64,000 bases of DNA from Tolypeutes matacus (GCA_026826555.1 JAKSZT010032888.1:1123928-1187927), one strand, 5' to 3'; counted from the stretch's first letter, positions 1 through 11,535 are shown. The notes: generated by a model from the letters alone, not told the origin. Made by a program: numbers and translations.

Positions 1-84
1 CTACCCCCAATAAATACCCTGTATAAAAGCCAACAGATTTCTGGTATTTTCTATCAGCACCCCTTTGACTGAATAATACAGAAA
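1..84 (+). repeat. 3' end of ~600 bp LTR-like dispersed repeat (copy 1)
   Basis: The first ~84 bases match the ends of the longer copies at 52978-53576 (minus) and 58128-58735 (plus): an AATAAA-bearing stretch (taaataccct...tataaa), then a run ending in gactgaataataca. Only the tail is inside the window. The family is described under the longer copies. Confidence 0.75.
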
Positions 85-1131
85 GCGATCATAGGAGCAT
101 TTTATGAAGGCAAAAACCCATGTCTTACATGTAAATGTACTACTACAATTAGGAAATATTTTGCATCACCATGAAATTGTCTCTGTTTTTTAAATTATGA
201 CTTTACCATAAATAAAACTGAAGAAGAAAAGAAATACAAACTTTCTCAAATCTTTATGGTCATAAATCATTGCATTATACAGAAGATATTTTTGCTCTGA
301 ATATAATGTTAGAGTTGAAGGTTTTGAAATCTATCTATCTTTCTAGAGATAGACCTATCTCTATATCCTATCAAATATAACACTTTCTTTTTATTCTGTA
401 ATTTTGAAGAAACTTTCTGTTGCTCAAAGCTCAGGTGACTTCAAGTAAAAGCATTTGTTGTCTCTTGCACCTCAAGAAATCTGTTATCTTTATATCATGA
501 CAAGGCAAGAAACAAGAATGAGAATAAAAAGCTTAAAACCTTGTTTCCTGGTCCATCTTTTAATAGGTATTTCTTACAACAACTTACCTCATTTTCTCTC
601 CAAAGCAGTGCAGTAAGTTGAGTCCTAAGGTCTAAATTTGCCCTCCTGATTTCTCAACACTCAATTAAATGATTTGAAGGAAATAATTCAATCCTTCAAC
701 CCTAAAAATAAGGACATAATATGTATTTTTCACATTCAGAGATTAAAATATAATTTATTCAGGCAAGAAATGAACTGTTAAGCAGAAGTAATATAAAAAA
801 TCAGTGCATCTTGTTAATTTCACAAAATATGAGCAGATTTATAGATTGTGTTCCAATCAAGCAGATATAGAAGTTTTCCCAAAATTCCCAGCCCAATATA
901 TCTTAAAATACTGCTAAGGTTTGTTCAAATATATTAGTACACAACTTAAAAAGAGAAATGCAAGATGATGATTCCATATTATCTAATGTTTTTTGTTTTT
1001 TGTGTTTTGTTTTTTTGTTTGTTTGTTTGTTTTTTTGCTTTATTTGTTTTACTTGCTTCTAAGTTGTTTAGACTGACTACAGAGACATGGACATAACTTA
1101 TAATATGCTTTTGTTTACTAAGAATTTTCAT
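85..1131. other. No gene recognised
   Basis: AT-rich sequence without a convincing reading frame or repeat match inside the window. A T/G-rich low-complexity run lies at about 989-1040. It ends where the OR relic begins on the minus strand. Confidence 0.5.
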
Positions 1132-1790
1132 TTAAAAAGTTTTGACTCTCTCAAGCACTTTGTTCAGGATAACTTTCACACCTTCATTTCTTAAGCTATA
1201 GATCAGGAATTTCAACATTAGAACTGCCATATTATACAAAATAGACAATGCTTTATCCCATACCAGGACATTGCTAGTTCATGGTTAGGAGTAAATGAAG
1301 AGAATTTAACCTTACTACAAGGGACAGCCAAGAGGTGAGTAACAAAATTGGAGTGGGCCTTGAGACAACCAGGGTAGAACAGACTTCCAAGTGGCAGCAA
1401 TGATGAAGGGGTAGAAGGCAAGAATAAGGATGGTGGGAGTGATGACATTGGAGGTAGGCATGAAAAAAATCACAACATGGTAGCTCTACTTTACATCACA
1501 TTCTAATTTCACAAGTGGGGCAGATCATAGAATAAGTCATTGAAGATATTGTTGCCACAAAATCTCAAGGAAACTGCCAGGCAATGAAGCCTAAACAAGA
1601 CTGGCATATAAGTTCGTGGACATTGCCTGGGATTTCAAGAAAGGCTGGATATGACCATGTACTGGTCATAAGCAAAGGCAGCCAATAGTTAACACTCACT
1701 ACAAGCCAGCCCAGCAATGAAGAAATAATAAACCAAGCAGCCCACAATGCATAGTTTTTATCCAAAGTTGCAGGCCATCAGGATTATGCC
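1132..1790 (-). pseudogene. Olfactory receptor relic, OR9G-like, N-terminally truncated
   Basis: Read on the minus strand this segment follows the order of an OR from extracellular loop 1 to the C terminus. A DKNYALWAAWF stretch (about 1765-1700) sits where the related copies have SEDKSISLAGW. Then come remnants of the SECYLLA/AYDxY region, an extracellular-loop-2 stretch with FCGNNIFNDLFYD character, a degraded GxLKAHS-like copy of KAFSTCSSH, and a LIYSLRNEGVK-like end (about 1210-1160) with a stop at 1132-1134. Several frameshifts and stops separate these pieces, and TM1-TM2 are missing. Family ORs are seven-TM odorant receptors of sensory neurons; this copy cannot make one. OR identity is firm from motif order. 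The OR9G assignment rests on resemblance to the better copies at 23015 and 40470 and is weaker. Confidence 0.75.
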
Positions 1791-2194
1791 AGAAAAAAAA
1801 AAAAATACAGAAGAATTTCAGGGGACCAGAAACAATAAGTTCCCAATGAAGAAACACATAGGTGTGTGGATCTTTCTAAGACATGAAGCACATAACTAAT
1901 GGAGATGAAATAGAGTATTCTGTGTACCGACGAGTCAGTTGTGAACCATAAAAAGAATGAACTCTTTTACATGATGAAATTTTTATTCCATTGACTTTGG
2001 GTTTCTGTGGTATATTCTGTGGTATATCATGAATTAAAATATCAGTATCTGCCTCTTCCCATCATATGCACATTTAGGTTATTAAAATATTCATTTGACA
2101 CATATGCATTGTTCATATTGATCCATGTTCATATTGAATTTGGTGTTATTACATTTTGGATAGCTGGGAAATAAGTTCTGTGCTGCTTTCCAAT
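1791..2194. other. No gene recognised
   Basis: Probably the eroded upstream part and flank of the OR relic to its left. I could not follow OR motifs past about 1790, and the sequence carries no other recognisable element. Confidence 0.4.
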
Positions 2195-3440
2195 ATTTTA
2201 TTTTTTTATTTTTATTTTTTTAATAGGTACTTGGATTACATAAATGTTAAATAACAAATGTAGGGTATTCACATATGTCCCACTCCCTACCCATCCCACA
2301 TGCTCCCAATTCACAACATCTTTCATTAGTGTGGTATATTTGTTATAATTGATAAGCACATATTGAATCATTGCCATTAAGTGTGGATTATAGTTTACAT
2401 TATAGTTTAAACTCTGTCCAGCACAATTTTGTAAGTTATGACAAGATATATAATGGCCTGTATCTGTCACTGCAATGTCATTCAGGATAATTCCAATGTC
2501 CGCAAAATCCTCCCATATTACACCTATTTTTCCCCTCTCCCTTTCCTCAGAACCTCCATTGGCCACTGCATCCATATCATGATAAAAGTGCTTCCATTGC
2601 TAGAATCACAATAAGTCCATAGTAGAATAACAGTAAATTTATTCTAGTCCATCATTCATTCTCCAATCCTGAGGATTCAGGGATGGTGATGCCCACTCTG
2701 CCTCTATGAGAGAGGCCTTAGATCCCATGGAGCAGATGGAAGGGACTTTTTTGCTTGCAGTTGCAGGTTTTCTCTGTTCCTTGAGATGGTCATTGTCAAT
2801 AAACATCTCCTTGTTAGTTGTCCTGTGTTAGTCCAATGAACTACAGAGTAGGTGTTACAAGTCTGTTGATATTCAGGGCCCAACTGGCATATGTACAGCC
2901 CAAGATTGACATACATGCATCAACTCTACTACTAACTATAGTTTCAAATATAAGGGGTAGAAGAACCATGTGTAGGGAAACCACAACTGAGTCCAGCACT
3001 GGGGAGCATAAATTTCAAAGTAGGGCCCAATGGCAGGGCACCAAACTCCTAAGCTGTTAGCCCTGCTTGTACTGTCTGGATGTCTCCAGAACCCTCGGGA
3101 GCCCCCATATTTGAGGCATTATTTACTGTGGCATTCAATGAGATCCTGCTGAAATGTGCATAAGTGTAACGTCTGGAATGACCTCCCAACTCACTTTGAA
3201 TTCTCTTAGCCATGTAAACTCATTTGTCTTTACCTTTTCCCCCTTTTGGTCAAGGTCTTTTTCCAGATGCATTGCTAGTTGGTGCTTGGTAGTAATTTCT
3301 TATTGCCAGGGAGGCTCATACCCTAGAGTCATGGCCAACAGTGGTGTGTTGCTAGCAATGGGGGCAGCCCATCTCTGCTTGTCTAACATATAACCCAGAG
3401 ACTGCTACTGCAACTGATCACAATCCAAAGAACTAAATTT
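2195..3440 (-). repeat. Lineage-type retroposon, longest copy (family X1)
   Basis: On the minus strand this element runs from a 5' part shared with two other copies (34940-35560 plus, 44462-45060 plus) to an A-rich tail at about 2195-2225 (T/A-rich on the plus strand). Shared landmarks include tacatggctaag, a ctggagacacccag-like string and ggacaactaacaaggagatg. The A-rich 3' end is typical of target-primed reverse transcription. It carries no long reading frame. I take it as a LINE 3' region or nonautonomous retroposon of the host lineage; family name not assigned. Confidence 0.75.
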
Positions 3441-4204
3441 TCTTTGCTACTTTTCTCCATTGGCAGGTGTATAACATTTATGCCAATAGATCCATGCCTT
3501 AAAAATCTTTTGTGCTAGAAAGAAATTCTTACCGTGCCCCTTATGCCAGGCAATGAATCTAAAATTAAATTAGAAAAATAAAGAATGATCTCCTGGAACT
3601 GCTTCTATTTTATGACAAAAAATTTAATTCTACTAGAGTTTTAGATTCTATGTCATTTTAATACAAATTTTTACCATAATTATGTTAAAGTAGAAGTTAT
3701 TCATAATAACCAAAAAGGAATTTGAGTGAGTCAAATTTCAGCTCCCATTGAATTTCAGGGATTTCAAAAATTAGTTCATTTTTAACAAAGTGTTTCTGGA
3801 AGCAGGAGGCCTGGATGTGATCTTAATTGTTGCCAAGTTAAATGGAATCTTATCCAGGTCTTTAATTTCTTATCTGCTCTTATTAATTCAGTGGAAAATT
3901 TTAAATTCAGATGAGAACACAGATGTGAGAAAAAGCTTTGAAAAATTAGAAGTTTAAAATTGGGTAATTGCATATGCTTTGATTTCATAAATTTTTCATC
4001 TTAGACATTCCTTCCTCAGATATTTTTGCATTAACTACCAAGGATTTCCACTTGTAACCTTGTATGATTCCAATAGTTTCATGTTTATCATACAGGAACT
4101 TTGTCTCTTGGTATTTTTTTCCACAAATAAACCAGGCAAAAATTGAGGCAACAAGTGGATATTTTTGTACAAACCTCAAAAACCTTTTCTCCAGGGGTTC
4201 TTTA
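3441..4204. other. No gene recognised
   Basis: Unique-looking AT-rich sequence between the X1 retroposon and the first L1. No motif-bearing frame is visible. Confidence 0.45.
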
Positions 4205-4458
4205 AAAGAGAATGAGTGATAAAACCAGCAAGATGGCAGCAGAGTAAAGAACACCTAGAATCAGCTCCTGCTATGGGGCAGTTGGTGATCATCCAGAGCC
4301 ATCTAGAGCACTTGTTTGGGGTCTCCAGGAGACCAGAAGTGCATCCTGCAACATCCTTGAAAGAGTGGAAGGAGGAGACTTCCCATCTGCAGAGAGGTTT
4401 GATGAGTAGAGCACTCCACACCACGGAGGCTTGTGCCCATCCTCCAGTAGAAGCACAA

Positions 4459-5240
4459 GCTGCTTCAGGAGCTGTTCCATTGCTGTTATTGGAAACTCCA
4501 CTTCCCAAAATGGCATAGCAAGAGACAGTTGGGCACCAACTTCAGCTGCTGATTAGTAAATTCAGCAGGCTAAAGTCTAATCCTAAGAACAGCTAAAGTT
4601 TGAACCTGTCCAAGTCAGAAAGAGGCCTGGAGCCACCATCTTAACTCCGTACCTGACATGAGGGGAAGCAGAGCTGACTGAAAATCACAGTGCTGGTAGG
4701 AACCAGCTTCTTTCCATCTGATCAGATTGTTGCTCTAGCCTAAGCCCCAGGCCCACCTCAGGCAAGGAGGAAACGGGGGCACCAGCCTCTCCAGGAAATT
4801 ACAGGCCATGCCGTGAAGGCCGGTGATCATCCTACTTTGCCAGTGCAATCCAGGAGCTATTCTGTGGCAGGAAATGGAAGCTCCATTTCCCAAACGGGAG
4901 GAAGAGACAGCTGGCCACCGATTTCAGCTACTGATTAGTAAATTCAGCTGGCTAAAGTATAACACTAAGAATAGCTAAAGTTTGAGCCTTTCCAAGTCAG
5001 AAGGAGGCCAGTAACTGCCATTTGGACTCCAACACCAGCATGAGGGGAAGCCAGGCTGTATGAAAATCACAGTGATGGTAGAGACTGGTTTCTTTCACCC
5101 AGATTGGCCTGCAGTCCTAGCCTAGGCTTCATCCCACTTCTAGCAGGGAGGAAGATGACAGGCTCTCCATCAACCTATCCAGGTAACTGCAGGTACATTT
5201 AGCTGGCAGAGACTGAATAATTGGAAATCTACTGGGGCAA
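4459..5240 (+). repeat. Duplicated ~393 bp unit in L1 copy 1 5' UTR
   Basis: Two successive stretches, about 4459-4851 and 4852-5240, share the same landmarks in order: aggagctattc-like start, ctccatttccc, agagacag (4521 and 4913), attagtaaattcagc, gctaaagt, and a tgaaaatcacagtg string. L1 copy 2 has this unit once (about 8770-9090). The duplication is therefore specific to copy 1 or its source lineage. Confidence 0.8.
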
Positions 5241-5637
5241 TCTTGGCCCTGCAGTGCATAGATTGCTTCCCACACTGCAGCTCCATCCCTGCCCCAGGCC
5301 TGGGAGAAAGGGAGGTGAAGCTTCATCAGTCTCTGGGCAACAACAGTCCAATAGGCTTGTCCTGCATGAGTTGAATTATTCCCCACAGCTGTGGCTCTGT
5401 CCCTACCCCTGGCAAAGGAGAAAGTTGGGAGAAGCTTCTCTGGTCTTTAGGGCAATGAGGGTAGCTTAAGACTCTACAGCTTATAGCACCAACTACATCC
5501 TTAGCTCCTACTACATGACCAGAAAGGGCAGGAAACTCTAAGCCAAAGAAAAAAACTGCACCCAGAATAAATACTCTAGTAACCAAGATGCCAAGACACC
5601 AACAAAAATTACAATCCACACCAAGAAACAAGAAGAT

Positions 5638-6565
5638 ATGGTCCAGTTAAAGGAACAAGGTAAGCCTCCAGATGACATAAAGGAGTTGAGACAACTAATC
5701 ATAGATGTTCAAACAAAATTCCATAATAAACTCAATGAGATGGCTAAAGAAATTAAGGATATTAAGAAGACATGGGATGAGCACAAAAAAAGAATTTGAA
5801 AACATGCAGAGAAAAATAGCAGATCTTATGGGAATGAAAGTTGCAATAAATGAAATTAAAAATACACTGGATTCATATAATAGCAGATTTGAAGAGGCAG
5901 AAGAAAAGATTGGTGAGCTTGAAGAAATGGTCTCTGAAAGTAAACATACGAAAGAACAGATGAAAAAAAAATTGGAAAATCTTGAGCATAGCATCAGGGA
6001 ACTAAAGGACAACAAGAGATGTGCAAACATATGTGTTATGGGTGTCCCAGAAGTAGAAGAGAAGAGAAAAGGGGCAGAAAGAATATTTGAAGAAATAATG
6101 GTAGAAAATTTCCAAAACCTATTGAAGGACATAGATATCCATGTCCAAGGAGCATGATGTACTCCCATCCAAAAAAATCCAAATAGACCAACTCTGAGAC
6201 ACATACTAATCAGAATGTCAAATGCCAAAGGCAAAGAGAGGATTCTGAAAGCAGCAAGAGAAAAGCAATGCATGATATATAAGAGATACCCAACAAGATT
6301 AAGTGCTGATTTCTCATTAGAAACCATGGAGGCAAGAAGACAGTGGTATGATAAATTTAAGATACTGCAAGAGAAAAACTTCCAGCGAGGAATCTTAAAT
6401 CCATTAAGATTGTCTTTCAAAAATGAGGGAAAGTTTAGTATATTCACAGATAAACAGAAACTGAGCGAGTTTGTAATCAAGAGACCTGTTTTACAGGAAA
6501 CACTAAAGAGAGTGCTACAGCCTGAAAAGGAAAGACAGGAGAGAGAGGCCTGGAAGAGAGTCTAG
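5638..6565 (+). pseudogene. L1 copy 1 ORF1 remnant
   Basis: L1 ORF1 encodes the RNA-binding chaperone that coats L1 RNA. The frame opens at ATG 5638 (MVQLKEQGKPPDD) and is shifted near 5790 by an extra base in an A-run; copy 2 reads EHEEEFEN here. It continues as a coiled-coil-rich stretch (KEFENMQRKIADLMGMKVAI...) until a stop at 6155-6157, then resumes at MSNAKGKERILKAAREK and ends with WKRV at 6565. The NICVMGVPE and REKQCMIYKRYPTRLSADFS stretches match the RRM and C-terminal domains typical of ORF1p. One frameshift and one nonsense codon make it nonfunctional. Confidence 0.9.
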
Positions 6566-7959
6566 AAATGAAGATGATATCAATAAAATTAATTGAAAGT
6601 GTCAAAAGAGTGGTGAAAATAAAATATGACAGATAAAACCCAAATATGCAGGAATAAACTTAACCAACAATGTAAAGCACTTATATTCAGAAAACAATAA
6701 CTCATTGTTAAAAGAAATTTAAAAAGACCTAAATAATTGGAAGAATATTCTATGCTCATGGATTGAAATACTTAAATATTATTAAGATGTCAATTTTTCT
6801 CAAATTGATATACAGATTCAATCCAATCCTGATAAAAATTACACCAGCATTTTTAAATAAATGGAAAACATGATTATCAAATTTATTTGGAAGGGTACGG
6901 CATCCTGAAAAGCCAGAATCATCTTCAAAAGGAAAAGCAAAGTTGGAAGACTCTCATTTCCAGACTTTAAGTTGTATTGCCTACCTACAGTGATAAAAAC
7001 AGCATAGTACTGGCATAAAGACAGACACATAGACCAATGGGACCAAACTGATGGTTAAAAAACAGACTCTCACATCTATGATCAAGTGATTTTTGACTAG
7101 CCTGTCAAACCCACCCAGCTCAGGGAGAACAATCCATTCAATAAATGGCACCAAGAAAATTGGATATCCATAGCAAAAGAAGGAAAGAGGACCCCTATCT
7201 CACACCCTATAAAAAAATTAAGTCAAAATGAATCAAATACCTAAATATAAAAGCAAGAACCATAAAGTTTCTAGAAGAAAATGTAGGAAAATATCTTCAA
7301 GACCTGGTGGTAGGTGGTGTACTCTTAAAGGAGATAAGAGGAGAACTGAGATGGAAGACTGATATTTAATGTATGCAGAAGTTTTAATTAGCTTTACTGT
7401 AAAAGTGTGAAAATATACAAAGTTGATGGTGACACATTATAGTGAGTAACAGCTGGTTTATAAATGGGGATGTGGCTGAAAATGGTATTCTAGGGATGTA
7501 AATGCCAATTGACAGAAAACTAGAGAATGAACTAGAGACTGAATAGCACAGTAAACCCAGAGGTGAATGAGAATAGTGATTGATGGTACAGATGCAAGAG
7601 TGTCCTTTGTGAGCTAGCGCATATGTACATCACTATTGGAGTGTGGTGGGAATGTGGAGAAACATGGGAAAAATATAACTGGAGTGACCTATGGAGTGTG
7701 AATAATAGTTATAATGTAATATTCTTGCATCTATGCCAAAGATGTACTGTGTTGATAATGGGAGAGTATGGAAAATGTGTGGTAAATGTTTGCTGTGGAC
7801 CAAGTAATAATCAGATGATATTATCTCATAATCTGTAACAAATATTCCACCATGGTTTGGTATGTTGATAGAGGGGTGTTCTTTGGGAATTCTGCACATG
7901 TGCATGATTGTTTTGTAAGTTTACAACTTTTGTCATAAAAATATATTTAAAAAATAATA

Positions 7960-8235
7960 ATAATAGGGTGGGTTAGGGGAAAAATACACCAAATTTAATA
8001 CTATATTCTATGTGTACTATAATTTGTAGTAAGATTTTGACAATATTCTTTCATAATTTATAAGAAATGTCTCATGACAACGCAAGGTGTTGGTGAAAGG
8101 TTGATAAATGGAACCCCTGTATGATATTATGATTGTTTGCTTTGTAAGTCCACAACTTTTACTATACACTTATTGTATATGTTCATGTGTAAATGATATA
8201 AAAAATAATAGGGTGGGTTGGGGGAAAATACTTTG
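7960..8235 (+). repeat. Repeated L1 3' tail unit
   Basis: The string aatagggtgggttaggggaa (about 7965) recurs as aatagggtgggttgggggaa (about 8205). Each follows an A-rich run and a tgattgtttgctttgtaag-type segment, a spacing of about 242 bp. L1 copy 2 ends once at the equivalent point. This looks like a tandemly repeated 3' end. Confidence 0.75.
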
Positions 8236-9009
8236 GTTAGTAGTAATATTTTGAGGATGCTCTTTTTAATCATTAATTAAAATTTTTTCACAACAATAAA
8301 GAAAATGAGTAAAATATCATGGATAATATATTTAACAATATTTTTATTATTCTTATAGATGGAGACACTAAGGAAAGTTTTCCTGAGCTACATTTACTTG
8401 AAATTAGTCTGTAGATTTAAAGTTGGCTGCATGCCTCTTTGGATTCAAGGGATGCTGGAAAGCTCACATCTCACGAACATCTCTCTTCCACATTTCTCAG
8501 ATATCTTTTTTCACCAGAAGTTTCCCTTAAGAAGTAATTTCTCTCCTGGGGGGGTCAAGAAAGCAGCTAATTAAGGAGTGCCAAGAGTCAGCTCCTCCTA
8601 CAGGGCAGATAGTAATCACCCAGGGATATCTAAAGCACCTGTTTCAGGGGCCCAGGTGATCAGAAGAGCATCCTACAACATCCTTGAAAGAATGGAAAGG
8701 GGAGACTCTCCATCTGCAACAAAATGACATGAATTTGCGAGTTTCCGTCCTCCACTGGTGGCACAAGTCACATTGGAGACTATTCCATGCCTGGAGTTGG
8801 AAGCTCCATTTCCCTAAATGGAGGAGGAAGAGGCAGCTGGCCATCGACTTCAGTTACTGAATAGTAAATTCAGCTAGCTAAAGTATAATTCTAAGAACAG
8901 CTTAAGTTTGAACCTGTCCAAGTGAGAAAGAGGCTGGTAGCTTCCATTTTAACTCTGCCCCCAGTAGGATGGGAAGCAGGTCTGATTGAAAATCACAGCG
9001 ATACTAGGG

Positions 9010-10110
9010 ACCAGATTCTTTCCACCCTAGCCTAAGCTCCAGTCCCATCTCTGGCAGGGAGAAAGCTGGTAGGATCTACATGAGCCTATCCTGGTAACTG
9101 CAAGTGCTTTGGCTGGCACAGACTGAATCGTTGGACACCTGGGGCTGTCCCCACACCCTGTATAGGAGAGGACCTATGTTTCTTTGGCCTCTCTGGGCAA
9201 CTGCAGGCACTTTTGGTCCACACAAACTGGTTTGTTGAGTGCCTTCAATTCCATCTCCACCCTTGACCTCCCACCCATAGGATTGTAGGGGGCTGGTGTT
9301 TCCTCAGCCTTTCAGGGCAACTGCAGGCACTTTTGGCCTACATGGTATTGACTATTGGGTGCCTGTGGCTCCACCCACACCCCTGATAGGACAAGAGGGG
9401 CCAGCATTTTTCCAGCCTCTCTGGGTAACTGCAGGTGCTTTTGGTCCACACAATCTGAATACTCAGACACCTGCAGCTTCAGCCCCACCCCCATGTATGA
9501 TAAGAGGGAAGCTGTGTTTCCTCAGCCTTTCCTAGCAAAAGCAGGCACCTTTAGCCTGCACTGACACTAGACTGGTGGGTACCTGTGGAACCACTCCCAA
9601 CCCCAAATAGGATAAGAGAGAACTGGTGGTTCCTAAGAATCTCCAGGCAATGTCAGGCACTTTTGACCTACATGGACTGAACTGTTGTGTGCCTGTGATT
9701 CCATACCCAACCCCTAAAAGGCAGAAGACACAGTACTCCCTCAGCCTCTCAGGACAACTACATGGAAATTTGGCCTACAAATATTAGATTGTTGGGTCTC
9801 CAGAGGGTCCATCCCCTCCTTTGGCATGGGAGGAGGCAGGCCAGTGCTATGTCAGTCTACTGGGGTAACTGCAGTCATATAGGACACACACAGCATAGAT
9901 TGCTACTCACACATGTAGCTCTATCCCTGCCCCAGGAAAGGGAAGAAGGTGCATAAAGCTTCATCAGTCTCTCCAGGCAATTACAGAGGGACTTGGCCTG
10001 CAAGACTTGGATTATTACACATGGCTGCAGTTCTGTCAATATCCCTGGCAGATGAGAAATGTGGGAGAAGCTTCACTGGTTCCCAGGGCAATGCAGGCAG
10101 CTTCAGCCTC
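9010..10110 (+). repeat. Ten ~110 bp tandem monomers in L1 copy 2 5' UTR
   Basis: A recurring core, roughly gggcaactgcaggcactttt-ggcc-cacan-tg, followed by a gcctgtggctccacccc-type segment and an ataggacaagag-type segment, starts at about 9093, 9195, 9315, 9423, 9534, 9645, 9752, 9863, 9975 and 10085. Spacings are 102, 120, 108, 111, 111, 107, 111, 112 and 110 bp. Copy 1 retains only three or four (near 5181, 5235, 5335, 5449). In mouse L1, tandem 5' monomers act as promoters; a similar role here is inference. Confidence 0.85.
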
Positions 10111-10284
10111 CACAGCTTACAGAACCAACTACATCCTCAGCTCCTACTACACAACCAGCAAGGGATAAATGGCAAGAAAGTCTTAAACCAAAGAGAGAAA
10201 TTTCACCCAGAATAAGTACATCTAGTAAGTCAGATGACAAGACACCAACAAAAAATTACAATCCATACCGAGAAACAGGAAGAT

Positions 10285-11391
10285 ATGTCCCAGTTAAAGG
10301 AACAAGATAAGCCTCCAGATGACATAAAGGAATTGAGACAACTACTCATAGGTGTTCAAACAAATCTCCTTAATAAATTCAATGAGATAGCTAAAGAGAT
10401 TAAGGACTTTAAGAAGACACTGGATGAGCATGAAGAAGAATTTGAAAACATACATAGAAAAATAGCAAATCGTTTGGGAATGAAAGTTGCAATAAATGAA
10501 ATTAAAAATACATTGGAGGGAAGCGGCTGTGGCTCAATCAGTAGGGCTCCTGTTTACCATATGGGAGGCCCTAGGTTCGGTTCCCCAGGCCTCCTGGTGA
10601 AGGCAAGCCCGCCGGCACGGCGTGGTTAGCTCACCCAGCGAGCACAAGCAGCAAGGGGGGGATAAATGAATAAATAAATAAAATCTTAAAAAAAAAAAAT
10701 ACATTGGAGACATATAATAATACATTTGAGGAGGCAGAAGAAAGGATCAATGAACTTGAAGACATGCCTCTGAAAGTGAAAATACAAAAGAACAGATAAA
10801 GAAAAGAATGGAAAAAATTGAACAAGGTCTCAGGGAACTAAATGATGTCAAAAGACATGAAAACATATGTGTCATGGGTGTCCCAGAAGAGAAGGGAAAA
10901 GGGGCAAAAGGAATATTTGAAAAAATAATGGTAGAAAATTTACCAATCCTATTGAAAGACCTAGATATCAGTGTTCAAGAAGCACAACATACTCCTATCT
11001 GAATAAATCCAAATAGACCAACTCTGAGACACATACTAATCAGAATGTCAAATGCCAATGACAAAGAGAGAATTCTGAGAGCAGCAAGAGAAAAGCAATG
11101 CATAAATACAAGGTATACCCAATAAAATGAAGTGCCAATTTCTCATCAGAAACCATGGTGGCAAGAAGTCAGTGGTATGATATATTTAAGATACTGCAAG
11201 AGAAAAAGTGTCAGCCAGGAATCTTATATCAGCAAGATTGTCTTTCAAAATTAAGGGTGCATTTAGGATGTTCACAGATAAACAGAGAGTTTGTAACCAA
11301 GAGATCAGGTTTCCAGGAAATACTAAAGGGAGGGCTACAGCTTGGAATGAAAAGACAGGAGAGAGAGGCTTGGAAAAGAATCGAAAAATAA
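10285..11391 (+). pseudogene. L1 copy 2 ORF1, interrupted by a SINE
   Basis: The frame opens at ATG 10285 (MSQLKEQDKPPDDIKELRQ) and runs through the coiled-coil region (EHEEEFENIHRKIANRLGMK) to EIKNTLE, where a SINE is inserted (10519-10694). It resumes after the SINE in shifted pieces: a frame from 10808 with NICVMGVPEEKGKGAKGIF, and a C-terminal piece ending EAWKRIEK at 11391. Besides the SINE there are small indels, for example in the lysine-rich stretch near 10760 and near 11105. The protein would have been the L1 RNA chaperone. Compared with copy 1 the main shifts are at different places. Confidence 0.9.
10504..10709 (+). mobile_element. tRNA-derived SINE in L1 ORF1, with TSD
   Basis: The body is 10519-10694. 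It starts ggaagcggctgtggctcaat (A-box region), has a B-box-like ggttcggttcc near 10575, and continues into a non-tRNA part and an aaataaataaataaaatctt-A tail. Identical direct repeats aaaaatacattggag lie at 10504-10518 and 10695-10709. A second copy (60210-60417, minus) confirms the family. From memory it resembles the tRNA-derived DAS-type SINEs of Xenarthra. This is a retroposon, not a tRNA gene. Confidence 0.93.
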
Positions 11392-11535
11392 AGATTATAT
11401 CAGTAAATGTATTTAAAAGTGTAAAAAGAATGATGAAAATAAAATGTGACATTTATGTAATCTAAGTATCTTTAAAAAATAAAAAATAAATTAAAAGAAA
11501 AATATAAAATATGACAGATAAAACCCAAAGTCAAA

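Larger units (their letters stand above)
4205..8310 (+). mobile_element. LINE-1 copy 1, internally deleted, with target-site duplications
   Basis: The element body is about 4218-8297. It is bracketed by direct repeats aaagagaatgagt (4205-4217) and aaagaaaatgagt (8298-8310), 12 of 13 identical, as expected for L1 target-primed insertion. The order is 5' UTR (to 5637), ORF1 (5638-6565, broken), then an abrupt jump near 6645 into sequence equivalent to the distal part of ORF2. A second jump near 7330 leads into the 3' UTR. By alignment with L1 copy 2, about 2.3 kb and 0.9 kb are missing at these points. The 3' end has a repeated tail unit. It is immobile as it stands. Confidence 0.92.

Noticed and set aside
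5695..6480. 261-codon minus-strand frame, the second longest in the window
   Set aside because: It is antisense to L1 ORF1. A low stop density in the antisense frame of an A-rich coding region explains it, and it shows no protein motif.
6600..6680. L1 copy 1 junction as an RNA splice product (SpIRE-like)
   Set aside because: Compared with copy 2, the junction does not fall on a GT...AG pair; a few extra bases (tatgcag) remain before the matching sequence. A plain deletion fits better.
9010..10110. CRISPR-like or satellite array
   Set aside because: Units are contiguous and diverged with no unique spacers, and lie in an L1 5' UTR of a mammalian genome. They are best read as L1 monomers.
10519..10590. 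Functional tRNA gene
   Set aside because: A and B boxes are present, but the sequence continues into a SINE body with an A-rich tail and target-site duplications.
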